A stretch of DNA of 64,000 nt from the NCBI GenBank assembly GCA_965277625.1, contig OZ255827.1, positions 1,922,001 through 1,986,000 of the forward strand, in the 5' to 3' direction. Position 1 is the first letter of the stretch. Each line of letters opens with the position of its first letter. Made by a program: the position numbers and the translations under genes. Shown here piece by piece: positions 16,549-25,299 of this stretch. A model generated the notes under the pieces. It was not told the origin of the DNA. It searched no databases and saw only the letters and a list, made by a program, of their open reading frames with translations. This DNA is from G965195345 sp965277625 (GTDB lineage: Bacteria; Pseudomonadota; Gammaproteobacteria; CAKMZV01).

Positions 16549-17711
16549 TAAAGTGCGCCTTCAAACACAATCTTCCAACCGTCGGCTTGTTTGTGCCAAT
16601 ATTGTCTGAACAATTGCCTTCCTTGAATGGTTTGACGGTAGAAATTAATGACGGCAAGAAGCTCATCACTATAAGAAACAATGGCATTCAGATCAATGCC
16701 CTCTTTAAAATAGCCTGCTTCAATGCGTTTTTTTTGCCATTGTAGCCATTGTTGATAATCCAATTTTTCATTAGAAAACTCTTGTGAATAATAAGCAAAC
16801 ATGGCATCTGAATCCCCAGTTGTTAAAGTCTGCTTCCAAGCATCCCATGCATGACTGATTTCGCCATTTGTGGTCACTTTAAATTGATGAGAATCTGTTT
16901 TATCAGGGGTCCATTGGACCTTGTGGCTAACGATGATGGGGACTCTGTTATCGGTCATCTGAATCAGCCGCCGAAGCTCATTTATTTGGCTGTTTGGTAA
17001 GACCAAGCAACCATCACTGTCCAACGGCGGTCGAGCAAAGACGCTCGAGTCGGTACCATGCAGCCAAATACCATGTCCCGTGCGATTCATTTTAGTGTCC
17101 CAAAAATTCGGATAGTTCAGTGGAAATGCGCCACTGCCGTAACGGTCTGGCAGTTCTTCCGATTCAATAAATCCTGACAAGAAATAGATCCCTTCAGGGG
17201 TTTTTTCATCGCCTTCCACTTGTTTTCCAAAGCCTTTTTTGCCAATAGAGAGGTAGTACTGCTTAACGATGTTTAAACCCTGAGGGGTGTTCTTGTAAAG
17301 AATCATTTTGTGCTTCAGGGTGTCAGCGACCAGCACATAGGGAATTTCTGGAGAGAGGTACAAAACTTCTTGCGGATACACCGCTTTAGTGTCATCCCAA
17401 AGCTTTTGACGCACAATCAATTCAGCAATGAGACCATCAAATCGACCGATGGGTGGCAGTTGTTCATTGGCGAGCTTTGCGTTGACATAGGCGTTTAGCC
17501 ATTGAGCCAATTCAAAGTTAGATTGTTGATGCAACACTGGCGCCAAATTTTCGCGTGCGCCAACCAAATCATTTGCTAATAGCGCATTGACAGAACGTTT
17601 TAAATTTTCTTCAACTTGTGCCTGAACACTGACGCTCATCAAGGAGATGATGAGTAGCAAACAAAGCGAATGGATGCGGCTTCGATAAGACCCCGATGAC
17701 ATCTTAAACAT
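16548..17711 (-). CDS. L,D-transpeptidase with C-terminal NTF2-like (Cds6) domain
   Basis: This exported enzyme is likely to form or cleave L,D-crosslinks in murein or to attach proteins to it. The ATG at 17711 (MFKMSSGSYRSR) overlaps the upstream stop as TAATG; the longer frame to 17744 is less likely. A signal peptide ends near VQA. The YkuD catalytic domain follows, with HGTDSS and the cysteine motif SDGCLVL. The last about 105 residues form an NTF2-like domain (SHAWDAWKQTL...GWKIVFEGAL) of the Cds6 type. The upstream gene product carries a related domain. Family members of this shape act in the periplasm. Confidence 0.85.
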   Translation of the reverse strand: MFKMSSGSYRSRIHSLCLLLIISLMSVSVQAQVEENLKRSVNALLANDLVGARENLAPVLHQQSNFELAQWLNAYVNAKLANEQLPPIGRFDGLIAELIVRQKLWDDTKAVYPQEVLYLSPEIPYVLVADTLKHKMILYKNTPQGLNIVKQYYLSIGKKGFGKQVEGDEKTPEGIYFLSGFIESEELPDRYGSGAFPLNYPNFWDTKMNRTGHGIWLHGTDSSVFARPPLDSDGCLVLPNSQINELRRLIQMTDNRVPIIVSHKVQWTPDKTDSHQFKVTTNGEISHAWDAWKQTLTTGDSDAMFAYYSQEFSNEKLDYQQWLQWQKKRIEAGYFKEGIDLNAIVSYSDELLAVINFYRQTIQGRQLFRQYWHKQADGWKIVFEGAL

Positions 17712-18574
17712 TAACCCAATACTAATTCGCTGTAAATCAACCATTCACCAGACTGCCATTTGAACAGCAAGCGCTTTTTCACTGTATCATTGATTGTATG
17801 AGACTGATATTTTTGTTCAAAATCCACAGTGGCATGTTCCAGATCATCCTCAATTTTTATGGCAATGTCAGCTAATTTCAAAGTTAAAACTCTGCCAGGA
17901 AATACTTTTTTCTTGCGGTCATTTTGCCAGGTTTTAAAGTTGAGATGTTGTTTGGGTGATACACCTGTTAAATAACTGGAAAAGTAGTCTTCAATAACCC
18001 CTGCTTGCCAACGGTCTCGCCAAGCCAATAAAGCTTCGTAAACTTGAATATTTAATTGTTTTCTGATGGCATCGATGTTATCAGAACGAGGGGTTTTGGC
18101 GACTTGATTGGGCGTTGAAGGTGTTTGCGATGCCTTAGATGCGGCCATAACGCCGTTATCAGTGGTTTGAGTTGAAGGCGCAAGCGCAAAAGTTTGTCCA
18201 TCGTCTTTGTTGGCTATGAAGTCAGGAGGGGTCGGGGCGACTAAGTTCATAATCGTGGCGAGAGATTTTGCCGATTCAAAACTGTAGGCCTTGGTTAAGT
18301 TTTCAAAAGGTATGGCACATTCAGTCTGACTATGCAGATATTGCCGCCACAAATTTATGCCTGATTGAGTCTCACCTGCAAGAAAAGTTGCCATGGCCAA
18401 ATTATTTAAGGCCATGGTTTTTAGAGCGGTTGATTCTATGGTTAAAAACTTTTGCTTGGCTTGCTCAAAGGCTTTATTTTCTAAGGCTTCTAAGCCGAGT
18501 GCAAAATTTTCACGATCATCCGCCACCGCAGTGCCTGACAGCATGATGATCACCAAAATCAATTTCTTTAACAT
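17711..18574 (-). CDS. Exported TPR-like protein with NTF2-like (Cds6) domain
   Basis: A 287-residue protein with a signal peptide (MLKKLILVIIMLSGTAVA). A short helical TPR-like region (about 22-100: ALGLEALENKAFEQAKQKF) is followed by a Pro/Thr/Ser-rich linker (about 115-165). The C-terminal domain (about 172-287: LLAWRDRWQAG...SGEWLIYSELV) resembles the NTF2-like domain of the adjacent L,D-transpeptidase. No catalytic residues are visible. It may be a periplasmic scaffold or partner for the transpeptidase. It is tightly packed, 2 bp after the M14 peptidase stop and 1-bp overlapped with the transpeptidase start. Confidence 0.7.
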   Translation of the reverse strand: MLKKLILVIIMLSGTAVADDRENFALGLEALENKAFEQAKQKFLTIESTALKTMALNNLAMATFLAGETQSGINLWRQYLHSQTECAIPFENLTKAYSFESAKSLATIMNLVAPTPPDFIANKDDGQTFALAPSTQTTDNGVMAASKASQTPSTPNQVAKTPRSDNIDAIRKQLNIQVYEALLAWRDRWQAGVIEDYFSSYLTGVSPKQHLNFKTWQNDRKKKVFPGRVLTLKLADIAIKIEDDLEHATVDFEQKYQSHTINDTVKKRLLFKWQSGEWLIYSELVLG

Positions 18575-18576
18575 CT

Positions 18577-19407
18577 TTATTCCTTATGTCGTTGTTCTAT
18601 AAGCCAATGCATTAAATCCGCCCATATTTGATCGTACTCCGCCTTGCTTGGCATTCTAGTCGCACTTGGTAACTCTAAAGTGATCACGGGCACTCGCAAT
18701 TGCTTCCAACCATAATTGCCTAATGAACCTGGATAGGTCCCCAATAATTTTAAATGCAGTCCACCAAATTTTTTAGGCACTTCTAAGGCACCACCGTCAA
18801 AATCTAAAATGCCAAACGGCGCGTGCAGGCTGATAATAATATCGGGTTCAAACGCTTCTATAATTTTAACTATAGTCTTTGTCTCTGGCTCACTGACTTG
18901 AAAAGGCCCCGGATAACGCCGTGGGTCTTCATCTGTTTTTTTGCGCCAATAAGCGAGGGCAACATCCGCACTGGTGGTCGGAAAATTGCGATTCAAATCA
19001 ACCCCATTGGCATTATATCGGGTCGGTTTTTTCTTGAGTAATCCATCGAGGTTTAATGCGGGTAAAAAGAGCCAATGAAATCTATACGATTGAGCCTCAT
19101 TGAGTTTGGTCATCCATTTAATAGACACAGAAAAAGCGCTCAGTTCATCACCATGGATGCCACCAAGATACAATATTTTGGGCTTCCTTGAATTGTCGCC
19201 CTCGTCCATAAAAGTTTTTCTCAACAAAGGCAACCCCTTAACAGTTTTACCAGCTGGGGCGTCAAATTTTAAATCCATACATTCCGTATAAGAAATGCTG
19301 AATAAGCGTTGCGCTAATTTTTGACAGGCAATGGCATTGTCATCTGACCAAGCGGACCAAGATATGATCAAGGAAGCCACGAATATAAATGCTCTAATGA
19401 CAGCCAT
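18577..19407 (-). CDS. M14-family zinc carboxypeptidase (MpaA-like)
   Basis: A 276-residue exported metallopeptidase. After a signal peptide (about residues 1-21) the M14 zinc and catalytic motifs appear in order: GGIHGDE (zinc His and Glu), GVDLNRNFP (substrate Asn-Arg), SLHAPFG (zinc His) and TLELPSA (catalytic Glu). MpaA cleaves the D-Glu/gamma-mDAP bond in recycled murein peptides, and the neighbouring ampD makes a murein role likely. Unlike MpaA, which is cytoplasmic, this one has a clear signal peptide, so it may act on wall peptides in the periplasm. It is the first gene of the operon. Confidence 0.82.
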   Translation of the reverse strand: MAVIRAFIFVASLIISWSAWSDDNAIACQKLAQRLFSISYTECMDLKFDAPAGKTVKGLPLLRKTFMDEGDNSRKPKILYLGGIHGDELSAFSVSIKWMTKLNEAQSYRFHWLFLPALNLDGLLKKKPTRYNANGVDLNRNFPTTSADVALAYWRKKTDEDPRRYPGPFQVSEPETKTIVKIIEAFEPDIIISLHAPFGILDFDGGALEVPKKFGGLHLKLLGTYPGSLGNYGWKQLRVPVITLELPSATRMPSKAEYDQIWADLMHWLIEQRHKE

Positions 19408-19482
19408 GTGTGTGAATGGATTAGATTAAATAAAGTGCAACACGGTTGCTTGTGGAAATGTCATGAATGGATAGAGAGTATT

Positions 19483-20529
19483 TTAAATCTCACCCTGCGC
19501 ATAGCGATCCGCCATTTGCGCCAACGAAAATGCTTTGATTTTATCCGCATAACCGGCTGAACCAAATGCTTCAAACCTTTGCTCACAAATCGATTGCATG
19601 CCCTTGGTCGCTTCTGCAAGATATTTTCTTGGGTCAAAGTTTGATGGGTTTTCACTCAGATGTTTGCGAATGGCGCCTGTTGATGCCATTCGTAAATCGG
19701 TGTCTATGTTGACTTTACGCACGCCGTGTTTGATGCCTTCAACAATTTCAGCGACTGGTGCGCCAAAGGTTTGTCCCATATCACCGCCATAATTGTTTAT
19801 GATTTTCAACCATTCTTGCGGGACAGAAGACGAACCATGCATGACTAAATGGGTATTTGGAATGCGCGCATGGATCTCTTTGATCCGATCAATGCGAAGA
19901 ATGGCGCCATCGGGTTCGCGCGAAAATTTGTAGGCACCATGCGACGTGCCAATGGCTATGGCCAAACAATCAACATTGGTTTGTTTGACAAATTCGGCTG
20001 CTTCATCGGGGTCTGTGAGTAGATCTTTTTTATCTAATTTCCCTTCGGCACCATGCCCATCTTCTTCACCCATTTCTAAGGTTTCTAATGAGCCAAGACA
20101 GCCTAATTCCCCTTCAACTGTCACGCCAACTGCGTGCGCCAACCGAACGACTTCAGCGGTCACTGAAGCATTGTATTCAAAATCCATGGGCGTTTTTTGA
20201 TTGGCACACAGTGAGCCATCCATCATGACTGAAGAAAAGCCCGATTGGATGGCTTGAAAACAAGAAGCTGGGGTATTACCATGATCCAAATGCATGACAA
20301 CGGGGATGTGTGGATAGGATTCACAAGCGGCTTCAACCAAGTGTCGTAAAAAGATCGGACCGGCGTATTTTCGCGCGCCAGCTGACCCTTGCAAAATAAC
20401 GGGGGATTTGACCTTGTCAGCCGCTCGCATGATGGCTTGAACCTGCTCTAAATTGTTCACATTAAAGGCGGGCATGCCAAAATCATGGCTGGCTGCCTCA
20501 TCCATCAATTGTCTCATCGAAATTAACAT
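19483..20529 (-). CDS. fba: Fructose-bisphosphate aldolase, class II (Calvin-cycle subtype)
   Basis: This zinc aldolase splits fructose 1,6-bisphosphate into two triose phosphates, or runs in reverse in gluconeogenesis. Zinc and active-site motifs are VVMHLDHGNTPASC, EGELGCLG, AIGTSHGAYKF and HGSSSVP. The 348-residue length and sequence fit the CbbA/Fba 'Calvin' type rather than E. coli FbaA. A good Shine-Dalgarno (AAGGAG) precedes the ATG. It is the last gene of a minus-strand operon pgk-pyk-fba. No RuBisCO gene is in the window, so glycolysis/gluconeogenesis is the safe assignment. Confidence 0.95.
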   Translation of the reverse strand: MLISMRQLMDEAASHDFGMPAFNVNNLEQVQAIMRAADKVKSPVILQGSAGARKYAGPIFLRHLVEAACESYPHIPVVMHLDHGNTPASCFQAIQSGFSSVMMDGSLCANQKTPMDFEYNASVTAEVVRLAHAVGVTVEGELGCLGSLETLEMGEEDGHGAEGKLDKKDLLTDPDEAAEFVKQTNVDCLAIAIGTSHGAYKFSREPDGAILRIDRIKEIHARIPNTHLVMHGSSSVPQEWLKIINNYGGDMGQTFGAPVAEIVEGIKHGVRKVNIDTDLRMASTGAIRKHLSENPSNFDPRKYLAEATKGMQSICEQRFEAFGSAGYADKIKAFSLAQMADRYAQGEI

Positions 20530-20548
20530 TATTTACTCCTTAACACTG

Positions 20549-20578
20549 TATGATATTGTTCTATATGATACTGTTCTA
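20549..20578. repeat. 15-bp tandem repeat between pyk and fba
   Basis: TATGATATTGTTCTA (20549-20563) is followed at once by TATGATACTGTTCTA (20564-20578), one mismatch. It fills most of the 53-bp gap between the pyk stop and the fba start. It is probably a slippage product, though a binding site cannot be excluded. Confidence 0.75.
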
Positions 20579-20582
20579 TGAT

Positions 20583-22034
20583 TTAAGCGACCAAAATCTC
20601 TAAAGCATTGGTTGAGCCTTTAACGCCTGGCTCTCTGCCGTTTGTCACAATGAGACGGTCACCAGCTTGGATAATGCCCTTGTCAACTAGGGCCTGGATC
20701 ACGACTTGTCGATCTTCTCGGTCTTTCTTCATCGACCGATCAAACAAGATGGGATAAACCCCTCGGTATAAGCTCATTTTCCAATAGGTGTGTTCATTGG
20801 GCGATGAGGCAAATATAGGCTTGCCTGAGCTCATCCTTGACATATAAATCGGCGTTTCTCCCGATTCTGTCAAAGCCAAAATGCCCTCAATGTCCACCAT
20901 GTGATTGACCAAATACATGCTCGCCATGGCAATGCTTTCATTAACGGCCAGGAATGAATCGGTCAGTCGATGTGCTGATACCATGGTTTTCCTTTGCTCT
21001 TCTGCTTGAATGCACGTGCGGTGCATGGCAGCAATGACCTCTAAGGGATAAGCACCAACCGCTGTTTCGGCAGACAACATCACCGCATCGGTGCCATCGA
21101 GTACGGCATTCGCCACATCAAAAATTTCCGCACGAGTGGGTAAAGGTTGATGAATCATAGACTCCATCATTTGTGTGGCTGTGATCACCCCTTTGTTTAA
21201 CTGACGTGTTCGACTGATAATGCGTTTTTGAATAGCCGGCAATTGCGCATCGCCTATCTCAACACCCAAATCACCGCGCGCAACCATGATCATATCTGAA
21301 GCCTTTATGATGTTATCTAAAACATCAGGAATAATGGCTTCTGCCCGTTCAATTTTTGCAATGATGGCAATGGCTTTACCACCTTCTGCCCGTATGATAG
21401 ACCGCGTGTCATCTAAATCAGCCTGACATCTAACAAATGAGACGGCAATAAAATCGATGTCCAACTCAACGGCCTGTTTAATGTCTTGTTTATCTTTGTC
21501 CGTTAGAGCATTTGCAGACAGCCCTCCGCCTTTTAAATTGATGCCCTTATTATTGGATAAAATGCCACCCACATGCACTCGACATTCAATGCGCGTTTTG
21601 GTTATCTTTAAGACTTTGAGTTCAATACGACCGTCGTCCAATAGCAATATATTGTCAGGTTTAACATCGTCAATGAGCGATTGGTAATCAATGCCGACGG
21701 CCTGTTCATCGCCTTGATCAAGCCCTAAGGCGGTATCCAAGCTAAACAACGCATCTTTTGCCAGAACAACCGAGTCATTTTTGAATCGGCCTATACGAAT
21801 TTTCGGGCCTTGCAAATCAAAAACAATAGCGACTGGTATGCCGGTTTTTACTGAACTGGCGCGGATATGCTTAACGCGTTTGGTGCGTTCAGCTGCTGTA
21901 CCGTGCGAACAATTTATACGAAAACCATTGACCCCAGCTTGGATCAATTTCGCAACCATGCCTTTGGCATCGGTTGCAGGGCCGGTCGTCGCTAAGACTT
22001 TAGTCCTTCTGAATGGTTTATTACCCATTAACAT
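20583..22034 (-). CDS. pyk: Pyruvate kinase
   Basis: Pyruvate kinase converts phosphoenolpyruvate and ADP to pyruvate and ATP in the last glycolytic step. The 483-residue chain starts FRRTKVLATTGPA, followed by FRINCSHG, the metal/substrate motif IIAKIERAEAI near residue 225, MVARGDLGVE and ATQMMESM. The C-terminal regulatory domain ends GxRLIVTNGREPGVKGSTN. Length and motif order are normal. It lies 14 bp downstream of pgk in the same operon. An in-frame ATG two codons later is an equally possible start. Confidence 0.96.
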   Translation of the reverse strand: MLMGNKPFRRTKVLATTGPATDAKGMVAKLIQAGVNGFRINCSHGTAAERTKRVKHIRASSVKTGIPVAIVFDLQGPKIRIGRFKNDSVVLAKDALFSLDTALGLDQGDEQAVGIDYQSLIDDVKPDNILLLDDGRIELKVLKITKTRIECRVHVGGILSNNKGINLKGGGLSANALTDKDKQDIKQAVELDIDFIAVSFVRCQADLDDTRSIIRAEGGKAIAIIAKIERAEAIIPDVLDNIIKASDMIMVARGDLGVEIGDAQLPAIQKRIISRTRQLNKGVITATQMMESMIHQPLPTRAEIFDVANAVLDGTDAVMLSAETAVGAYPLEVIAAMHRTCIQAEEQRKTMVSAHRLTDSFLAVNESIAMASMYLVNHMVDIEGILALTESGETPIYMSRMSSGKPIFASSPNEHTYWKMSLYRGVYPILFDRSMKKDREDRQVVIQALVDKGIIQAGDRLIVTNGREPGVKGSTNALEILVA

Positions 22035-22048
22035 AAAATAACATGCCC

Positions 22049-23236
22049 TTATTGGATTGACCGTTTCTGTAATATTTCTACAGCTGGCAATACTTTATTT
22101 TCTAAGAATTCAAGAAATGCGCCACCACCGGTCGAAATGTATGAAATATCTGAGCCGACCTTAAACTGTTCGATGGCCGCCAACGTGTCACCGCCACCAG
22201 CAATTGAAAATGCCGAGGATTCTGCTATGGCTTCGGCAATGATTTTTGTTCCCTGAGAAAAGGCTGGGATTTCAAAAACCCCCATGGGTCCATTCCAAAT
22301 AATGGTGCCAGCTTGTTTGATGTATTGAGCAATCACAGCCGCAGATTTTGGCCCTATATCAAGGATTAAATCATCTGCTTCAATCTCTGAAACGTGTTTG
22401 ACCACCCCAACTTCTGATACGTCCATAGACTTACCAACAACCACATCAACAGGCACTGGAATTGAAGCATTTCTTTGATTCATTGACGCCATCAACTTTT
22501 TTGCCGTGGTCGCCAAATCTGTTTCACACAACGACTGACCGACTTCAAAGCCGTTGGCTTTGATAAATGTATTGGCAATGCCACCACCGGCAACCAATTG
22601 GTCCACTCTTTGAGACAAGGAGTCTAACAAAGTCAATTTGGTTGAAACTTTGGCCCCACCCACTATGGCGACAATTGGGCTTTTGGGGTTTAGGAAGGCT
22701 CGCCCCAAAGCGGTTAATTCTGCTTGAAGCAATAATCCTGCACAGGCAATGGGGGCGTACTCTGCAACACCGTATGTGGAAGCTTCTTTGCGATGCGCTG
22801 TACCAAAGGCGTCCATGATAAAAACATCACACAAGGCGGCCATCTTTTGGGAAAGCGTGGCATCGCATTGTTTTTCACCCACACAAAAGCGACTGTTTTC
22901 TAATAAATAAATGGTCTCTGCGCTTGCACTGCAACCCTGATCTAACCAGTCTTTGACCAATTCGACCCGTCGGCCCAGATGTTCTTGTAAACAAGCCGCA
23001 ACTGGCGCCAAACTGAGATTTTCATCGTACGTGCCTTCTTTGGGTCGTCCCAGATGAGACATTAAAATCACTTTACCGCCTTTTTCTAAGGCCAACTTAA
23101 TGGTCGGTAAACTGGCTATAATCCGCGTTTGAGAAACGATTTTGCCGTCCTTAATCGGCACATTCAAATCTTGTCGAATGAGAACGCGCTGAGCTGATAG
23201 CTCAATGTCTTGCATATTGTTTATTTTTATGGACAT
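22049..23236 (-). CDS. pgk: Phosphoglycerate kinase
   Basis: PGK transfers phosphate from 1,3-bisphosphoglycerate to ADP. The 395-residue protein shows RVLIRQDLNVPIKDG at the N-terminus, LMSHLGRPKEG, the substrate basic patch and VAIVGGAKVSTKL. The nucleotide-binding WNGPMGVFE and SIAGGGDTLAAI...STGGGAFLEFLE close the chain. GAAGGAAAG precedes the ATG. It is the first gene of the pgk-pyk-fba operon. gapA, often found upstream, is absent from this locus. Confidence 0.96.
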   Translation of the reverse strand: MSIKINNMQDIELSAQRVLIRQDLNVPIKDGKIVSQTRIIASLPTIKLALEKGGKVILMSHLGRPKEGTYDENLSLAPVAACLQEHLGRRVELVKDWLDQGCSASAETIYLLENSRFCVGEKQCDATLSQKMAALCDVFIMDAFGTAHRKEASTYGVAEYAPIACAGLLLQAELTALGRAFLNPKSPIVAIVGGAKVSTKLTLLDSLSQRVDQLVAGGGIANTFIKANGFEVGQSLCETDLATTAKKLMASMNQRNASIPVPVDVVVGKSMDVSEVGVVKHVSEIEADDLILDIGPKSAAVIAQYIKQAGTIIWNGPMGVFEIPAFSQGTKIIAEAIAESSAFSIAGGGDTLAAIEQFKVGSDISYISTGGGAFLEFLENKVLPAVEILQKRSIQ

Positions 23237-23570
23237 TTACACTTTCCTTCGACTTTGATCATTTATTGTTTTGTTACTTTTTTATGGTCTGGTCACATTT
23301 TTAACTTTGCAGAGTCGCCCTTCAACAAATAAAATCATTGATCGCTCATAAAGGTGACCTTGAGTTCAATGGACTTGCCTAATCGCAGGTCATCATTTGC
23401 TGGATGCGCATTCTTTCATTTTGGTGTATTTTACTCTAAATTGAACGCCAATAATTTGAGATGCTGTGACATTTTTCTGAACAAATCGTCGCTTCAAATT
23501 TCAGTGATGCAATTTATAATGCTTTCATAGCGCATGACTTAAATTCTCGCTAATCAACAATGCAAAATGT
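23237..23570. other. Divergent promoter region between pgk and thiE
   Basis: This 334-bp gap separates the start codons of two divergent genes and must hold promoters for both. It has several AT-rich tracts (for example near 23270-23300 and 23425-23460), but I see no well-spaced -35/-10 pair, no riboswitch-like thi box and no small gene. Confidence 0.45.
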
Positions 23571-24218
23571 ATGAATCCGAACAAACGCCATAGACGGCCA
23601 CCACAAAAAAATCCCGAAAAATACGTCTATGTGATTACAGATGAAGCCCTAACCGATTTCAATCGACTACAGACAACGCTACTACCTTCACTCAAAAAAG
23701 GCGTCCCCATGGTTCAATATAGAGATAAAAGCCAGGATCTTTTAAAACGCCGATACCAAGCTCGAACCCTTAAAAAATTATGCCGACGCACAAATACCTT
23801 GTTGATCATCAACGACGATTGGTCGCTCTGTCGTTGGGTCAAGGCGGATGGTGTGCACATTGGACAAAACGACGCCTCAATGAACCTTGTTCGACGTCAT
23901 TTGGGACCAAATGCCATCATTGGTCAGTCTTGTTATAACAGCACCCAATTGGCGGCAAAAGCCATAAAAAACCGCAGTGACTATATTGCTTTTGGCAGCA
24001 TTTATGCCTCTCCCACCAAACCGAATGCAATCCGTGCGCCGCTAAAGTGTTTACGCTTTCCTAATAAATTGAAACAGCGGAAAATACCTTGTGTTGCCAT
24101 TGGCGGGATTAGCCGTTCAACTATGACAGAAGTCATCAACAGTGGCGCAGATTATGCGGCTTTCAATTCAGGATTTTGGCAATCCGACGCCTTTCAGTCT
24201 GGATCATGCGAAAAATAA
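23571..24218 (+). CDS. thiE: Thiamine phosphate synthase family protein
   Basis: ThiE couples hydroxymethylpyrimidine diphosphate and thiazole phosphate to thiamine monophosphate. The 215-residue TIM-barrel shows MVQYRDKS, LLIINDDW, DGVHIGQND, IGQSCYN, AFGSIYASPTKPN and VAIGGIS in the right order. The first 17 residues are unusually basic (NKRHRRPPQKN). The closest family pattern is the ThiE-like domain that gammaproteobacteria often have fused to a MutT-type Nudix enzyme; here it stands alone. No TPP riboswitch or other thi gene is adjacent. Its 3' end overlaps dinB by 13 bp. Confidence 0.85.
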   Translation: MNPNKRHRRPPQKNPEKYVYVITDEALTDFNRLQTTLLPSLKKGVPMVQYRDKSQDLLKRRYQARTLKKLCRRTNTLLIINDDWSLCRWVKADGVHIGQNDASMNLVRRHLGPNAIIGQSCYNSTQLAAKAIKNRSDYIAFGSIYASPTKPNAIRAPLKCLRFPNKLKQRKIPCVAIGGISRSTMTEVINSGADYAAFNSGFWQSDAFQSGSCEK

Positions 24219-25252
24219 TCCACATCGACATGGATGCATTTTTTGCCTCCATTGAGCAGCGCGATTTTCCAGAATACCGAAATAAACCTTTGGTGGTTGG
24301 TGGACAACCAAACAGCCGAGGGGTCGTCGCGACTTGCAGTTATGAAGCACGACAATTTGGCATTCATTCAGCAATGCCCAGTGCCCACGCCTATCGTTTA
24401 TGCCCTTCCGCCATCTTTGTACCGCCTCGTTTTGAAGCCTATCGCCAAGCCTCAGACCACATTCGAGCCATCTTCAAACGCTACACCTCGGTGATTGAAC
24501 CTTTGTCTTTGGATGAAGCATTTTTAGACGTGACCAATGCCCGCTTGCATCACGGCTCTGCTACCCTCATCGCAGCGGCCATTCGAGCAGCCATCAAGCA
24601 GGAATTGAAGGTCACAGCTTCAGCGGGTATTTCTTACAATAAGTTTTTGGCGAAATTGGCCAGCGATGAAAACAAACCCGATGGTCAATTCACCATTTTG
24701 GCCGATCAAGCAAGCGATTGGTTGCGCGCGCTACCGATCCGAAAATTTTTTGGTATTGGTAAAGCCACAGAAGCGAAAATGCATCGCTTGGGCATTTATA
24801 CGGGCAAAGACTTGGAAACGCATTCAAAAATAAAATTAATACAAGCCTTTGGTCATGCAGGCGCTTATTATTATGACATTGTGAGAGGCATAGACGATCG
24901 ACCCGTCAGCCCAAGCCGTAAACGCCAATCCATCGGATGTGAAAACACTTATGCTCAAGACATATCATCCACAGAAGAAATGTTAGAAGCCTTGACCAAG
25001 ATGACCGAAAAAATTGCCACAAGCTTAGTCGAAAAATCTTTGTATGCTCAAACGCTCACTTTAAAAGCCACCTACCCAAGCTTTCAAACGGTGACCCGAT
25101 CGCATACTTTTCCTGTCCCATTCAATGACAGCGCAACCATGGTGGAATGGCTGCCGACCCTGCTCAAAAAAACCGATGCTGAAAAAAATCACGTGCGTTT
25201 GCTCGGTATTTCAGTGTCCAAACTCAGCCAAATGACTAAAGTGTTATTGTGA
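24206..25252 (+). CDS. dinB: DNA polymerase IV
   Basis: Pol IV is a Y-family polymerase for error-prone translesion synthesis. The ATG at 24206 (MRKIIHIDMDAFFASIEQ) fits the family start exactly; a frame from 24176 would add ten residues inside thiE. The catalytic carboxylates are in DMDAFFAS and SLDEAFLDV, and the YNKFLAKLAS motif follows. The thumb and little-finger domains end with LLGISVSKL. There is no C-terminal beta-clamp motif of the QLSLF type; the end reads SKLSQMTKVLL. At 348 residues it is normal length. No LexA box is seen upstream, since the gene starts within thiE. Confidence 0.94.
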   Translation: MRKIIHIDMDAFFASIEQRDFPEYRNKPLVVGGQPNSRGVVATCSYEARQFGIHSAMPSAHAYRLCPSAIFVPPRFEAYRQASDHIRAIFKRYTSVIEPLSLDEAFLDVTNARLHHGSATLIAAAIRAAIKQELKVTASAGISYNKFLAKLASDENKPDGQFTILADQASDWLRALPIRKFFGIGKATEAKMHRLGIYTGKDLETHSKIKLIQAFGHAGAYYYDIVRGIDDRPVSPSRKRQSIGCENTYAQDISSTEEMLEALTKMTEKIATSLVEKSLYAQTLTLKATYPSFQTVTRSHTFPVPFNDSATMVEWLPTLLKKTDAEKNHVRLLGISVSKLSQMTKVLL

Positions 25253-25286
25253 CGTTCTGGCAGTAATTCACACAGTAAAAGTCCGT

Positions 25287-25292
25287 TATAAT
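25287..25292 (+). promoter_or_regulatory. -10 box immediately before the lpxL-like start codon
   Basis: TATAAT at 25287-25292 ends only 7 bp before the ATG at 25300. A transcript starting at the usual distance would begin at or within a base or two of the start codon, that is, it would be leaderless. No matching -35 was found, and transcription from upstream dinB is the alternative. Confidence 0.45.
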
Positions 25293-25299
25293 ACGGGCA

